Source of the DNA: an uncultured Desulfobulbus sp.
GTDB taxonomy: Bacteria; Desulfobacterota; Desulfobulbia; Desulfobulbales; Desulfobulbaceae
Direction: 5' to 3'
Assembly (NCBI RefSeq): GCF_963664075.1
Contig: NZ_OY760916.1
Coordinates: 903,501 to 967,500, forward strand
DNA length: 64,000 nucleotides
Shown here piece by piece: positions 35,928 through 45,148 of this stretch. The notes beneath the pieces are model-generated. The model had not been told where the DNA came from. It was given only the letters and a program-made list of their open reading frames with translations, and did no database searches. The translations under genes and the position numbers were made by a program. The stretch's first letter is position 1, and each line of letters starts with the position of its first letter.

Positions 35928-36440
35928 ATGATAGTACGGTTTAACGAGATTTCACCGCAGGGTAGCACCTTTGAATTTAATGAGATACGAGAACTCGCTG
36001 ATCAGCAGGATTTTGTTCTTGATGGACCTGTAACTGCTTCCTGCACCCTGGACAGAAAAGGGGAGTCGAAGGTCGTTTTGCAGGGGCGTGTTACGCTAAA
36101 AGTACAAATCGCCTGTGATCGTTGCCTGCGTCTTTACTCTGTTGCGGTCGATACTGAATTTCAGCAATTGTATGCTCTCGATTCTGAAGAGGCCTGGCAG
36201 GTTAAAGACGTCGAATCCATGCCTGCGGATTTGGAAACAGAGATCCTCGACGAGCCTGTTATTGATCTTGACGATGCCCTGCGACAACAGGTATATCTTG
36301 CGCTCCCGCTGAAAAAACTGTGCATCAAAGGATGCGCTGGGCTTTGTTTGCAATGCGGAGCAAATCTGAACGAAACACCGTGCGGGTGCGAAAAGGTGGT
36401 AGACTCCCCTTTTGCTGTCCTTGCTAAACTTAAACAATAG
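35928..36440 (+). CDS. yceD: YceD/DUF177-family protein
   Basis: 170 residues. YceD proteins are linked to 23S rRNA accumulation and almost always precede rpmF, as here. Two Cys pairs (ACDRCLRLYS; and a C-terminal set CIKGCAGLCLQCG with CGC) could bind zinc. ATG 35928 follows GGAGG by 8 bases; the frame is open upstream through the promoter and must not be used. Confidence 0.88.
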   Translation: MIVRFNEISPQGSTFEFNEIRELADQQDFVLDGPVTASCTLDRKGESKVVLQGRVTLKVQIACDRCLRLYSVAVDTEFQQLYALDSEEAWQVKDVESMPADLETEILDEPVIDLDDALRQQVYLALPLKKLCIKGCAGLCLQCGANLNETPCGCEKVVDSPFAVLAKLKQ

Positions 36441-36518
36441 AAACGTATTTCAAGTTATTATCCTCGACATGCAAGCTGACTTCTGGCTTGCGAGGAAGAA
36501 GCATACGGAGGAAAGACC

Positions 36519-36707
36519 ATGGCTTTACCCAAAAGAAGACATTCACATTCCAGAACCCGTCAGCGTCGTGCCCATGATGCCCTGAGTAAACCCAGTGTTG
36601 GTAACTGCCCTGAGTGTGGTGAGCCCAAGATGCCGCATCGTCTTTGTGGTTCCTGTGGTATGTATAGAGGGAAATCCGTTTTCCGTCTTGAGGAAGAGCT
36701 GGATTAA
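36519..36707 (+). CDS. rpmF: 50S ribosomal protein L32
   Basis: 62 residues: basic N-terminus ALPKRRHSHSRTRQRRAHD and zinc ribbon CPECGEPKMPHRLCGSCG. Strong GGAGGAAAG before ATG 36519. The yceD-rpmF-plsX order is conserved in many bacteria. Confidence 0.97.
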   Translation: MALPKRRHSHSRTRQRRAHDALSKPSVGNCPECGEPKMPHRLCGSCGMYRGKSVFRLEEELD

Positions 36708-36719
36708 GAAGGCAAAGTT

Positions 36720-37748
36720 GTGAGAATAGCCCTTGACGCCATGGGTGGCGACCTAGGGCCAGAAATGGCGATTCAGGGGGCGCTTGCTGCAGTCGAAAGC
36801 AATCCAGACCTCCGCGTCATTCTGGTCGGACCAGCTGAACAACTCAAGTCCCAGCTCACAGAGTTGGGTAATGGACAGGCTGACGTGCTGCAGCGCATAT
36901 CGGTGCAACATGCATCTGAAGTCGTCACCATGCACGATTCCCCTGTTGAGGCGGTACGGAAAAAGAAAGAGGCGACGATAGTCGTCGGGTTTGATTTAGT
37001 TAAGCGTGGCGAGGCTGATGCTGTAGTTTCAGCAGGAAATTCCGGTGCGACTATGGCTGCGGCGATTCGTAAGCTTGGACGTCTACCTGGAGTGGCCCGG
37101 CCTGGGATAGCTAGCTTTTTCCCCACAGTCAAAAAACCGGTCATGCTGATGGATATCGGTGCCAATGTAGACTGTCGCCCTCAGCACCTGTACCAGTTTG
37201 CTGTCATGGCTTCTTCCTGCGTGCGTCTTCTTCAGCAGAATCCTAATCCGCGCATTGGTCTGCTCAGTAACGGTGAGGAAGTCACCAAGGGGAACGGACT
37301 CGTAAAAGAAGCACATACCCTTCTAAGCCGCAGCCACTTGAATTTCATCGGCAATGTTGAAGGAAGGGATGTCTACCGAGGCGATGTAGACGTTGTCGTT
37401 TGTGACGGTTTTGTCGGTAATATTTCCCTCAAGATCAGCGAAGGGCTTGCAGAGGCAGCTATGCTGATGTTGAAACGGGAAATTTTGAAAAAATGGCGCT
37501 ACAAGCTGGGGTATTTGCTGATTCGTGGCGCCTTTTCCGGTTTTAAAAAACAGGTTGATTACGCCGAATATGGTGGAGCCCCCTTGCTTGGGATCAACGG
37601 AACCGGAATTATCTGTCATGGAGCCTCCAATGCCATCGCACTTCGTAATGCAATAGAGGTTGCCGCCGATATGGTTCGTAACCAAGTGAACGAAGCAATA
37701 CTTGCCAATCTTGATGGTTTCGTACACAACGAAAATTCCTCTCTCTAA
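36720..37748 (+). CDS. plsX: Phosphate acyltransferase PlsX
   Basis: Makes acyl-phosphate from acyl-ACP for phospholipid synthesis. 342 residues, GTG start 36720, twelve bases after rpmF. Family motifs: ALDAMGGDLGPE, VSAGNSGATMAAA, MDIGANVDCRP and NGEEVTKGN. The usual partner fabH follows only after a 304-base structured gap. Confidence 0.95.
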   Translation: MRIALDAMGGDLGPEMAIQGALAAVESNPDLRVILVGPAEQLKSQLTELGNGQADVLQRISVQHASEVVTMHDSPVEAVRKKKEATIVVGFDLVKRGEADAVVSAGNSGATMAAAIRKLGRLPGVARPGIASFFPTVKKPVMLMDIGANVDCRPQHLYQFAVMASSCVRLLQQNPNPRIGLLSNGEEVTKGNGLVKEAHTLLSRSHLNFIGNVEGRDVYRGDVDVVVCDGFVGNISLKISEGLAEAAMLMLKREILKKWRYKLGYLLIRGAFSGFKKQVDYAEYGGAPLLGINGTGIICHGASNAIALRNAIEVAADMVRNQVNEAILANLDGFVHNENSSL

Positions 37749-38052
37749 GGAATATTGATTCTAGAAGTACGGACCTTATTGTACCGTTGCTGCTGTTGGC
37801 AACGGTTGCGATAATCTAGGCGAATACAGATTGCTTCGTAGGCGGTCGTTCGATACGTCGTTCTCGCAAAAAAACAGTATCCTTTCCCGCTATACGTCGT
37901 TCTTGTGTCTCTTTGTGAACGAGGCAAAGAGACAATCAGATTCTTAAACTAAAAGTAGCACCTCCACCCACGGGGTATAGTCGATTTCACCATACCCTTG
38001 TACCTCAATCATGCTGGGATAGGCTGGTAGCTTGTCGATAGAAAGGTTGTTC
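37749..38052. other. 304-base hairpin-rich gap between plsX and fabH
   Basis: No gene. Seen in order: hairpin ACCGTTGC/GCAACGGT (37783-37806); a perfect 12-base direct repeat ATACGTCGTTCT at 37853-37864 and 37892-37903; hairpin GTCTCTTTG/CAAAGAGAC (37907-37933) with 9 perfect pairs but no T-run; and a weaker GGGTAT/ATACCC pair around 37974-37997. plsX and fabH are usually adjacent, so this is inserted or regulatory sequence. Confidence 0.6.
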
Positions 38053-39030
38053 ATGAGTAATGCTGTAATATTAGGCACGGGATCCTGCCTACCAAAACGA
38101 GCTGTGTCCAATGCTGATTTAGAGCAGGTGGTTGACACCTCAGATGAGTGGATAACAACCCGTACCGGTATAAAAAATCGTCATATAGCAGGGGCTGGCG
38201 AACAAAATTATCAGCTGGCGGCTGAGGCCGCTCGCCGAGCCTTGGCCGATGCCGATGTAGAAGCCAAAAATCTTGACCTGATCATCGTCGCCACCTTATC
38301 GCCCCATATGATTATGCCTTCAACAGCCTGCTTTGTGCAGGCAGAAATTGGTGCGGTAAAAGCTTTTGCCTATGACATCAATGCCGCCTGTGCTGGTTTT
38401 ACGTACGGACTCGATCTGGCCAGCCAGTACATTCGGAATTGTCCTGACATGAAAATTCTCCTTATTGGCTCTGAGACGCTTTCTGCGCGAGTCAACTGGG
38501 AGGATCGTAACACCTGTGTCCTTTTTGGTGATGGGGCAGGGGCCGTGGTCCTCGGAGGTTCTTCTGATGATCGCGGTGTATTGGGTAGTCGCCTGCATTC
38601 CGATGGGAATTCCTGGCATATGCTGTGTATGGACAGCCCGGAAAGTCGGAATCCCGATCTACGTTATGATGACTATGTGGGTCCGCAGATTCGTATGAAC
38701 GGCAGTGAGATTTTTAAACAGGCTGTACGTATGATGGAAGATGCGGTGAACACCCTCCTGCAACAGCAGGGGGTAACCATGGAGGATATTCATATTCTCA
38801 TTCCCCACCAGGCCAACATTCGTATCCTGAATAAATTACGGGAGCGTTTGGGACTGCCTGAGGAGAAGGTGTTCATTAACCTAAGCAAGTATGGCAATAC
38901 GTCAGCGGCCAGCATTCCCATTGCCTTGGACGAAGCCCATCGTCAGGGGCGGCTGCAGCGTGGCAATCTTGTGTTACTGTGTACTTTCGGCGGTGGCCTC
39001 ACCTGGGGCTCTCTGCTTTTGCGCTGGTAG
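38053..39030 (+). CDS. fabH: 3-oxoacyl-ACP synthase III
   Basis: Starts fatty-acid chains by condensing an acyl-CoA with malonyl-ACP. 325 residues; Cys113 in DINAACAGFTYGL, His in IPHQANIRI and Asn in KYGNTSAASIP form the catalytic triad. AAAGG stands 7 nt before ATG 38053, which I prefer to an upstream in-frame start at 38032. First gene of the fabH-acd-etfBA-fabG-acpP-fabF group. Confidence 0.95.
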   Translation: MSNAVILGTGSCLPKRAVSNADLEQVVDTSDEWITTRTGIKNRHIAGAGEQNYQLAAEAARRALADADVEAKNLDLIIVATLSPHMIMPSTACFVQAEIGAVKAFAYDINAACAGFTYGLDLASQYIRNCPDMKILLIGSETLSARVNWEDRNTCVLFGDGAGAVVLGGSSDDRGVLGSRLHSDGNSWHMLCMDSPESRNPDLRYDDYVGPQIRMNGSEIFKQAVRMMEDAVNTLLQQQGVTMEDIHILIPHQANIRILNKLRERLGLPEEKVFINLSKYGNTSAASIPIALDEAHRQGRLQRGNLVLLCTFGGGLTWGSLLLRW

Positions 39031-39050
39031 AAGACGTAAGGAGAGTATTT

Positions 39051-40199
39051 GTGGATTATTTTTTCACTGAAGAGCAACAGATGATCATTGATACCGCTCG
39101 TGAGATCACCAACGAGAAGATCATCCCTGTACGAGCGGAATTAGACGAAAAAAATCAGTTTCCCCGTGAAATCCTCGAGGACATTGCTAAAGCTGATATG
39201 TTCAGCATCTTTGTCCCTGAAGAGTACGGCGGTTTTGGTGGCGGCTGTTTTGAAATCGTTCTCGCCATGGAAGAACTTGCCCGTGGCTGTGTTGGCGTGG
39301 CCACAAGCTTCGCTGCCAGCGCACTCGGAATCTTTCCTGTGCTTATTGCCGGCAGTGAGGAACAAAAACAGAAATACATGCCCCAGATCGCCAGTGGTGA
39401 GCGCTGGGCGGCTTTTGGTCTGACCGAGGCAAACGCAGGGAGCGACGCCTCTGGTATTCGCACGACCGCTGTACTTGATGGCGAAGAGTGGGTACTCAAC
39501 GGCACCAAACAGTGGATTACCAACGGTGGAGAGTCTGAAATTTACACCATAATCGCGATGACCGATCCGAACAAGGGCGCACGCGGTGCTTCTATCTTTA
39601 TTGTTGAGGATGGCGACCCTGGTTTTTCTTACGGAAAAAAAGAAGATAAGATGGGTATCCGTTCTTCCTCCACCCGGGAACTCATTCTTAAAGATTGCCG
39701 TATTCCCAAAGATCGCTTAGTTGGTCGTCGCGGCACCGGCTTTATTACGGTCATGAAAACCCTGGATATGTCCCGCCCTGGTATTGCATCACTTGGAGTT
39801 GGCCTGGCGCAGGCCGCCCTTGATGAAGCGGTGACCTATGCTAAGCAACGGAACCAGTTTGGTAAGCCCATCATCTCTTTCCAGGCCGTGCAACACATGC
39901 TTGCCGATATGGCTATTCAGGTGGAAGCTGCCCGCGCGCTGGTGTATGGCGCGGCCAAACATATCGATGCGCACCCTAAAGATATGTCTAAGGTTTCTTC
40001 CATGTGCAAGGTCTTCGCAACTGATGTAGCCATGAAGGTTACAACTGATGCGGTCCAGGTCCTCGGTGGCTATGGATACATGAAAGAGTATCCGGTAGAG
40101 AAGATGATGCGCGATGCCAAAATCCTTCAGATTTACGAAGGGACCAATCAGATTCAGCGCAACGTCGTAGGCCAGGAACTTAATAAAGAATATTCCTAA
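39051..40199 (+). CDS. Acyl-CoA dehydrogenase inside the fatty-acid synthesis cluster
   Basis: FAD enzyme that interconverts acyl-CoA and enoyl-CoA using electron-transfer flavoprotein. 382 residues; motifs FGLTEANAGSDASGIRT, QWITNGGESEIYT, the FAD-contact region RNQFGKPIISFQAVQHMLAD, and the catalytic-base region QIYEGTNQIQRNVVG. GTG 39051 has AAGGAG 7 nt upstream; the frame is open into the end of fabH. It stands between fabH and etfB, where fabD is normally found. Direction (oxidation or reduction) and substrate chain are not readable from sequence. Confidence 0.93.
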   Translation: MDYFFTEEQQMIIDTAREITNEKIIPVRAELDEKNQFPREILEDIAKADMFSIFVPEEYGGFGGGCFEIVLAMEELARGCVGVATSFAASALGIFPVLIAGSEEQKQKYMPQIASGERWAAFGLTEANAGSDASGIRTTAVLDGEEWVLNGTKQWITNGGESEIYTIIAMTDPNKGARGASIFIVEDGDPGFSYGKKEDKMGIRSSSTRELILKDCRIPKDRLVGRRGTGFITVMKTLDMSRPGIASLGVGLAQAALDEAVTYAKQRNQFGKPIISFQAVQHMLADMAIQVEAARALVYGAAKHIDAHPKDMSKVSSMCKVFATDVAMKVTTDAVQVLGGYGYMKEYPVEKMMRDAKILQIYEGTNQIQRNVVGQELNKEYS

Positions 40200-40212
40200 G
40201 AGGCATTTCCGC

Positions 40213-40992
40213 ATGCAGATCATTGTTTGCGTCAAACAGGTTCCAGATGCCAAGGATGTTCGCCTGGACCCGAAGACAAATACCCTGGCTCGGGAAGGTG
40301 TTGAGTCGATCATGAACCCGTATGATCGCCACGCCCTTGAAGAGGCAGTCGCAATCAAAGAGCAGGTTGGCGGTGCCGTCACCGTGCTCACCATGGGCCC
40401 CCCCCAGGCTGAAGCGGTACTGCGTGAAGCCATTTCTTGTGGTGCTGACGACGGCGTCCTGGTTTCTGACCGTGGATTTGCCGGAGCTGATACCTGGGCG
40501 ACCAGCTATACTCTAGCCCAGGCAGTCCAGTCTATTGGTCCCTGTGATCTGGTTCTCTGCGGAAAGCAGGCCATCGACGGTGATACCGCTCAGGTTGGCC
40601 CTGGGTTGGCCCAACGACTCCAGGTTCCCTTTGTCACCTGTGTGCAAAAGACCCGTTCGGTAAGCGGAGAAGCCATCGAGGTTGAGCGCATGATGGATGA
40701 TGGCTTTGACGTTGTCCGTTTGCCTCTCCCGGCTCTGATGACGGTGGTCAAAGATATCAATGAGCCTCGAGTCGCCTCCCTCAAGGGGAAGATGAAGGCA
40801 AAGAAAGCCAAAATCCGTACCCTCTCTGCCGAGGATATCGGTGCTGATCCCCAGTGTATCGGTTTGGCTGGTTCTCCCACCCAGGTGGTTAAGGTCTTCT
40901 CCCCCGAACCTCGTGGCGACCGTCAGGTGTTTTCAGGAAGTGTTGAAGAGCAAGTCAATCAACTGATTGAATGCCTGAGACCTTACCTCTAA
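40213..40992 (+). CDS. etfB: Electron transfer flavoprotein, beta subunit
   Basis: 259 residues with the N-terminal IVCVKQVPDAKDVRLDP, MNPYDRHALEEAVAIKE, TMGPPQAEAVLREAISCGAD and CGKQAIDGDTAQVGPGLA. The D-G-D-T-A-Q-V-G stretch is found in both ordinary and electron-bifurcating Etf, so the class stays open. Fourteen bases after the acyl-CoA dehydrogenase; etfA follows. Confidence 0.94.
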   Translation: MQIIVCVKQVPDAKDVRLDPKTNTLAREGVESIMNPYDRHALEEAVAIKEQVGGAVTVLTMGPPQAEAVLREAISCGADDGVLVSDRGFAGADTWATSYTLAQAVQSIGPCDLVLCGKQAIDGDTAQVGPGLAQRLQVPFVTCVQKTRSVSGEAIEVERMMDDGFDVVRLPLPALMTVVKDINEPRVASLKGKMKAKKAKIRTLSAEDIGADPQCIGLAGSPTQVVKVFSPEPRGDRQVFSGSVEEQVNQLIECLRPYL

Positions 40993-41025
40993 ACGGAATC
41001 ATTTCCTGAACCAACTGGATACCCT

Positions 41026-42216
41026 ATGCTGATTATCGATTGTGATCTTTGCACCGCCTGTGGCATCTGTGAAGGGAGTTGCGCCTTTGGTGCTATAAGC
41101 GTTCAAGACGACTGTGCAGTGGTCAACGAATCCTGCACGCTCTGTGGAGCCTGTGTGGAGGGCTGCCCGGTAGAGGCCCTGCGGATTGAAGTTGCAGAAA
41201 AACGAACCCAGGACAACCTGCAGGACTACAAAGGTGTTCTTGTCTTTGCTGAGTACCGGCACGGTACCGTTGCTCCGGTCAGCTATGAGCTACTTGGAAT
41301 CGGACGCAAGCTTGCCGATCAGCGCAAAGTCGATCTGAGTGTAGTTTTACTTGGTGGAAAGGTAAAAGACTATAGTAGCGCCTTGATTGCGGCCGGTGCC
41401 GACCGAGTGCTGCTGGCTGAGCATGCTGAGCTTGAGCAGTTCCGTGAAGATATCTACGCAGCAGTCCTGGAGCGGGTTATCGGTGATTACAAGCCTGAGG
41501 TTGTGCTTGCCGGTGCAACCGCCATTGGACGCTCGGTTATCCCCTACGTGGCCACCGCGTTGAATGCAGGTTTGACCGCTGACTGTACGCGCCTCGAGAT
41601 TCGTGAAACCGATGGTATGCTTTTACAGACCCGTCCCGCTTTTGGTGGCAATATCATGGCAACCATCGAATGTCCGAACACCCGTCCGCAGATGGCAACG
41701 GTTCGCCCCAAGGTCATGGCTCCTGCTGAGCCAGATCCATCGCGAACAGGTGAGCTTGTTGAATTGGATGTAGCTGCTTACCTCCCAGCCTCTAAACTTG
41801 AAGTCATTGAAACTGTGGTTAACGAAGAGGATCAGGTCAATATTCAGGAAGTAGAGGCACTGGTCGCTGGAGGGCGTGGGCTTGATTCTGCCAAGGGATT
41901 TTCCCTGTTGCGTGAATTGGCCGATGAGCTCAGTGGTACTGTAGCAGCCTCCCGTGCAGCGGTCGACTCAGGCTGGATTCCTTATCCGCACCAGGTCGGA
42001 CAAACCGGAAAAACCGTCAATCCCAAGCTTTATATAGCCTGTGGTATTTCCGGTGCGGTTCAGCACGCCGTTGGTATGCAGTCTGCTGAGGTTATTGTAG
42101 CCATTAACCGTGATAAGGCGGCGCCAATTTTTGACTTGGCAACTTACGGAATTGTCGGTGATCTCTATGAGGTGGTCCCCCTGCTTATCCGCAAAATCCA
42201 GGAGGTGAAAAAATGA
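41026..42216 (+). CDS. etfA: Electron transfer flavoprotein, alpha subunit, with N-terminal ferredoxin domain
   Basis: 396 residues. Residues 1-55 are a two-cluster ferredoxin (CDLCTACGICEGSCAFGAI and CTLCGACVEGCPVEALRI), followed by a full EtfA with the C-terminal FAD domain (YIACGISGAVQHAVGMQSA, INRDKAAPIFDLATYGIVGD). The fused ferredoxin, seen in anaerobes, can link the flavoprotein to ferredoxin or Fe-S partners. The stop overlaps fabG (ATGA). Confidence 0.94.
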   Translation: MLIIDCDLCTACGICEGSCAFGAISVQDDCAVVNESCTLCGACVEGCPVEALRIEVAEKRTQDNLQDYKGVLVFAEYRHGTVAPVSYELLGIGRKLADQRKVDLSVVLLGGKVKDYSSALIAAGADRVLLAEHAELEQFREDIYAAVLERVIGDYKPEVVLAGATAIGRSVIPYVATALNAGLTADCTRLEIRETDGMLLQTRPAFGGNIMATIECPNTRPQMATVRPKVMAPAEPDPSRTGELVELDVAAYLPASKLEVIETVVNEEDQVNIQEVEALVAGGRGLDSAKGFSLLRELADELSGTVAASRAAVDSGWIPYPHQVGQTGKTVNPKLYIACGISGAVQHAVGMQSAEVIVAINRDKAAPIFDLATYGIVGDLYEVVPLLIRKIQEVKK

Positions 42217-42962
42217 TGCTTGAGAATATGGTCGCACTGGTTACCGGCGGCAGCCGTGGTATCGGTCGCGCGATTTGCAAACGTCTTTCCTCCATGGGGG
42301 CCCTGGTTGGAGTTAACTACGTGTCCAACCCGACCGCCGCTGAAGAAACCCTGGCCCAGATTGAGGCTGCAGGGGGCAAAGGATTTACTGTTCGCTTTGA
42401 TGTGGCTGACACTACAGCTGCGCAAGAGGCGATTAAAGAGATTATCTCTACGCATGGCCAGATTGATATTCTGGTCAACAATGCGGGGATTACCCGCGAT
42501 GGCTTGATGGCACGAATGAAAGAAGACGATTGGGACAGCGTGCTTGATACCAATCTGAAGGGGGCATTTTGCTGCAGTAAGGCTGTGATGCGCCCCATGA
42601 TGAAAAAACGGTGGGGGCGTATCATCAACGTTTCGTCGGTTGTTGGATTTACCGGTAACGGTGGCCAGGTGAATTACAGTGCTGCTAAGGCCGGCTTGGT
42701 TGGCTTGACCAAATCCATGGCGCGTGAACTTGCCGGTCGCAATGTGACCTGCAATTGTGTCGCTCCCGGTTTTATTGGGACCGACATGACCGACGGCCTC
42801 CCCGAAGATGTTCAGGAAGCTCTGAAAACCCAGATCCCCATGGGAGCAATGGGAACTCCGGAAGACGTAGCCGGAGCAGTTGCCTTTCTGGCATCAGCTG
42901 ACAGTAACTATGTTACCGGTCAGACCCTGCATGTCAATGGCGGGATGTACATGGGCCATTGA
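42213..42962 (+). CDS. fabG: 3-oxoacyl-ACP reductase
   Basis: NADPH-dependent reduction of 3-oxoacyl-ACP. 249 residues of short-chain dehydrogenase fold: TGGSRGIGRAI cofactor loop, LVNNAGITRDGL, catalytic Ser/Tyr/Lys in NVSSVVGFTGNGGQVNYSAAK, and the C-terminal VTGQTLHVNGGMYMGH. Two ATG codons (42213, 42216) are possible; AGGAGG precedes both. Confidence 0.95.
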   Translation: MMLENMVALVTGGSRGIGRAICKRLSSMGALVGVNYVSNPTAAEETLAQIEAAGGKGFTVRFDVADTTAAQEAIKEIISTHGQIDILVNNAGITRDGLMARMKEDDWDSVLDTNLKGAFCCSKAVMRPMMKKRWGRIINVSSVVGFTGNGGQVNYSAAKAGLVGLTKSMARELAGRNVTCNCVAPGFIGTDMTDGLPEDVQEALKTQIPMGAMGTPEDVAGAVAFLASADSNYVTGQTLHVNGGMYMGH

Positions 42963-43040
42963 TGCAGAAATGTCAGGGCAAAACAACCTGGCATTGGTTT
43001 AACACAAACAAACTACAAAACATTTTTGAGGAGAATAACA

Positions 43041-43274
43041 ATGGCAGTTGAAGATAAAATGATTGACATCATCGTCGAGCAATTAAGTGTTGATCGTGAC
43101 AAAGTTGTTCCTGGTGCTTCTTTTGTAGATGATCTGGGTGCAGATTCTCTTGACCTGGTTGAGCTGATCATGGCCATGGAAGAAGAGTTTGACGTAGAGA
43201 TTCCGGACGAGGAAGCAGAGAAAATCGTCACCGTTCAGAATGCTATCGATTTCGTAGCAAAAATTCAGGACTAA
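43041..43274 (+). CDS. acpP: Acyl carrier protein
   Basis: 77 residues, very acidic, with phosphopantetheine attachment at Ser36 in [17 protein letters not shown]. Preceded by TGAGGAGAATAACA before ATG 43041. Carrier for the fab enzymes on both sides. Confidence 0.97.
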   Translation: MAVEDKMIDIIVEQLSVDRDKVVPGASFVDDLGADSLDLVELIMAMEEEFDVEIPDEEAEKIVTVQNAIDFVAKIQD

Positions 43275-43288
43275 GACGAGGCAGTAAC

Positions 43289-44527
43289 GTGAAACGACGG
43301 GTCGTTGTAACCGGAATCGGCTTGGTCACGCCCCTGGGGATTGGTACTCAGGAGACGTGGAATGCACTGATTAACGGCACAAGCGGTGTGGGTCCCATTA
43401 CTCGCTTTGATGCCTCTGATCAGGCCTCGCAGATTGCCGCGGAAGTGAAGGATTTTAATCCTGAATTGTGGTTTGAGAAAAAACAGGCAAAAAATCTGGA
43501 TGCCTTTGTTCAATACGGGGTGGCTGCAGCCGATATGGCCTGGAAAAGCAGCGGCCTGTCGATCACCGATGCAAATGTTGATCGGGTGGGAGTTATTACC
43601 GGCTGCGGCATGGGTGGTCTCCCTACGATTGAAGAGTATCACTCGGTTTTGCAGAAAAGAGGGCCGCGTAAAATTACCCCTTTTTTCATCCCTCGAGTGA
43701 TTCCGAACATGCCATCTGGCCATATCTCCATGCGTATTGGCAGCAAAGGGCCAAATCTGACCCAGACCACTGCCTGTGCGGCTGGAACTCACGCCGTGGG
43801 CGAGGCGTTTCGCCACATCGCCTATGGTGACTGTGATATCGCGGTTACCGGCGGAACCGAGTCAGTTATTTGCCCGCTTGCCGTTGGTGGGTTCAGCGCC
43901 ATGAAAGCCCTGTCCACCCGCAATGATGATCCCACCACCGCATCACGTCCCTTTGATCGTGATCGTGATGGTTTTATCATCTCAGAGGGAGCGGGAATGA
44001 TAGTTCTGGAAGAGCTTGAGTCTGCGCAAAAACGTGGGGCAACCATTTATGCCGAGATCATCGGCTATGGGCAGTCCAGCGACGCCTATCACATCGCTGC
44101 TCCGCCCGAAGATGGCGAAGGTGCGGCTCGCTGCATGAAAGCCGCTCTTCGTGACGCAGGAGTGAATCCCAGTGATATTGATTATATCAACGCTCATGGA
44201 ACCTCCACCCCGCTGAACGACAAGTGTGAGACCCAGGCCATCAAAACGGTCTTTGGAGATCATGCCTACAAGCTGATGGTAAGTTCCACCAAATCCATGA
44301 CCGGACACATGTTGGGCGCAGCCGGTGGTATTGAGGCCGCCTTTACCGTCATGAGTTTGCATAATGGAATTATTCCTCCGACAGCCAATCTGCATAACCC
44401 GGATCCAAACTGTGATCTTGATTATGTGCCGCTGACTGCACGTGAAGTCAAATTGGAGACAGCTATGTCCAATTCTTTTGGCTTCGGTGGCACCAACGGT
44501 GTTGTTGTCTTTCGGCGGTTTGCCTAA
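43289..44527 (+). CDS. fabF: 3-oxoacyl-ACP synthase II
   Basis: Chain-elongating condensing enzyme, 412 residues, GTG start 43289. Catalytic Cys163 ([14 protein letters not shown]) with His in [11 protein letters not shown] and [11 protein letters not shown]. FabF usually follows acpP, as here. Confidence 0.95.
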   Translation: MKRRVVVTGIGLVTPLGIGTQETWNALINGTSGVGPITRFDASDQASQIAAEVKDFNPELWFEKKQAKNLDAFVQYGVAAADMAWKSSGLSITDANVDRVGVITGCGMGGLPTIEEYHSVLQKRGPRKITPFFIPRVIPNMPSGHISMRIGSKGPNLTQTTACAAGTHAVGEAFRHIAYGDCDIAVTGGTESVICPLAVGGFSAMKALSTRNDDPTTASRPFDRDRDGFIISEGAGMIVLEELESAQKRGATIYAEIIGYGQSSDAYHIAAPPEDGEGAARCMKAALRDAGVNPSDIDYINAHGTSTPLNDKCETQAIKTVFGDHAYKLMVSSTKSMTGHMLGAAGGIEAAFTVMSLHNGIIPPTANLHNPDPNCDLDYVPLTAREVKLETAMSNSFGFGGTNGVVVFRRFA

Positions 44528-44550
44528 TCTTTTCACAAGGAGGGCTGAGG

Positions 44551-44976
44551 ATGAACATAGCACTTGGATGTGACCATGGTGGCATTGATCTGAAGCAGGA
44601 GGTCAAACAACTGCTTGAGCAAGCCGGACATACAGTTAATGATGTGGGCTGCCACGGCACTGACTCGGTTGACTATCCTGAGTTTGCTGATAAGGTTTGT
44701 GGCGCCATCATAGATGGTGTCAGTGACCGTGGTATCCTGATCTGTGGTACGGGCATCGGTATGTCGATTGCTGCCAATCGTCATCGCCAGATCCGTGCAG
44801 CACTCTGCCATGACGCTGTGACCTCACGTATGAGTCGTGAACATAATGACGCCAACGTTTTATGCCTTGGCGCACGTGTGCTTGGTGTTTCCGTTGCCCT
44901 GGACATTGTTCAGGTTTGGCTGGAAACAGCGTTCGCTGGCGGCCGCCATCTGCGCAGGATTACCCTGATGGGGTGA
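44551..44976 (+). CDS. rpiB: Ribose 5-phosphate isomerase B
   Basis: Interconverts ribose 5-phosphate and ribulose 5-phosphate. 141 residues: [12 protein letters not shown], catalytic Cys/Thr region [16 protein letters not shown], and [23 protein letters not shown] upstream of ATG 44551. Last gene before a strong terminator. Confidence 0.94.
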   Translation: MNIALGCDHGGIDLKQEVKQLLEQAGHTVNDVGCHGTDSVDYPEFADKVCGAIIDGVSDRGILICGTGIGMSIAANRHRQIRAALCHDAVTSRMSREHNDANVLCLGARVLGVSVALDIVQVWLETAFAGGRHLRRITLMG

Positions 44977-44999
44977 AAAGCTCTTTGCCTCCCTTGAAT

Positions 45000-45038
45000 A
45001 AACCGGTACGCTTTTGTTTGAAAGCTACCGGTTTTTTT
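45000..45038 (+). terminator. Terminator of the fabH-rpiB operon
   Basis: Stem AAACCGGTA + GCTTT with complementary AAAGC + TACCGGTTT (one bulged C at 45009), loop TGTTTG, then a T-run to 45038. Confidence 0.9.
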
Positions 45039-45148
45039 GTATGTGTGCTCTCGTACCTCAACTTTTCCAGGTCCCGGCTTTGTGTTGTCTACATGGCCTG
45101 CGATTGAGGAAAGATGGGCTCCATTCCCTTTACTTTATTTCTTAGCCT

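Noticed and set aside
36441..36518. Possible ribosomal-protein leader ahead of rpmF
   Set aside because: A short inverted stretch (AAGC...GCTT around 36470-36492) is visible but weak, and the 78-base gap fits ordinary spacing.
37853..37903. CRISPR-like repeat pair (12 bases, 39 apart) in the plsX-fabH gap
   Set aside because: Only two copies, too short, and no cas genes anywhere in the window.
37745..37927. 60-codon minus-strand open frame in the plsX-fabH gap
   Set aside because: Its Arg/Tyr/Thr-rich text comes from the hairpins and direct repeat, not from a protein.
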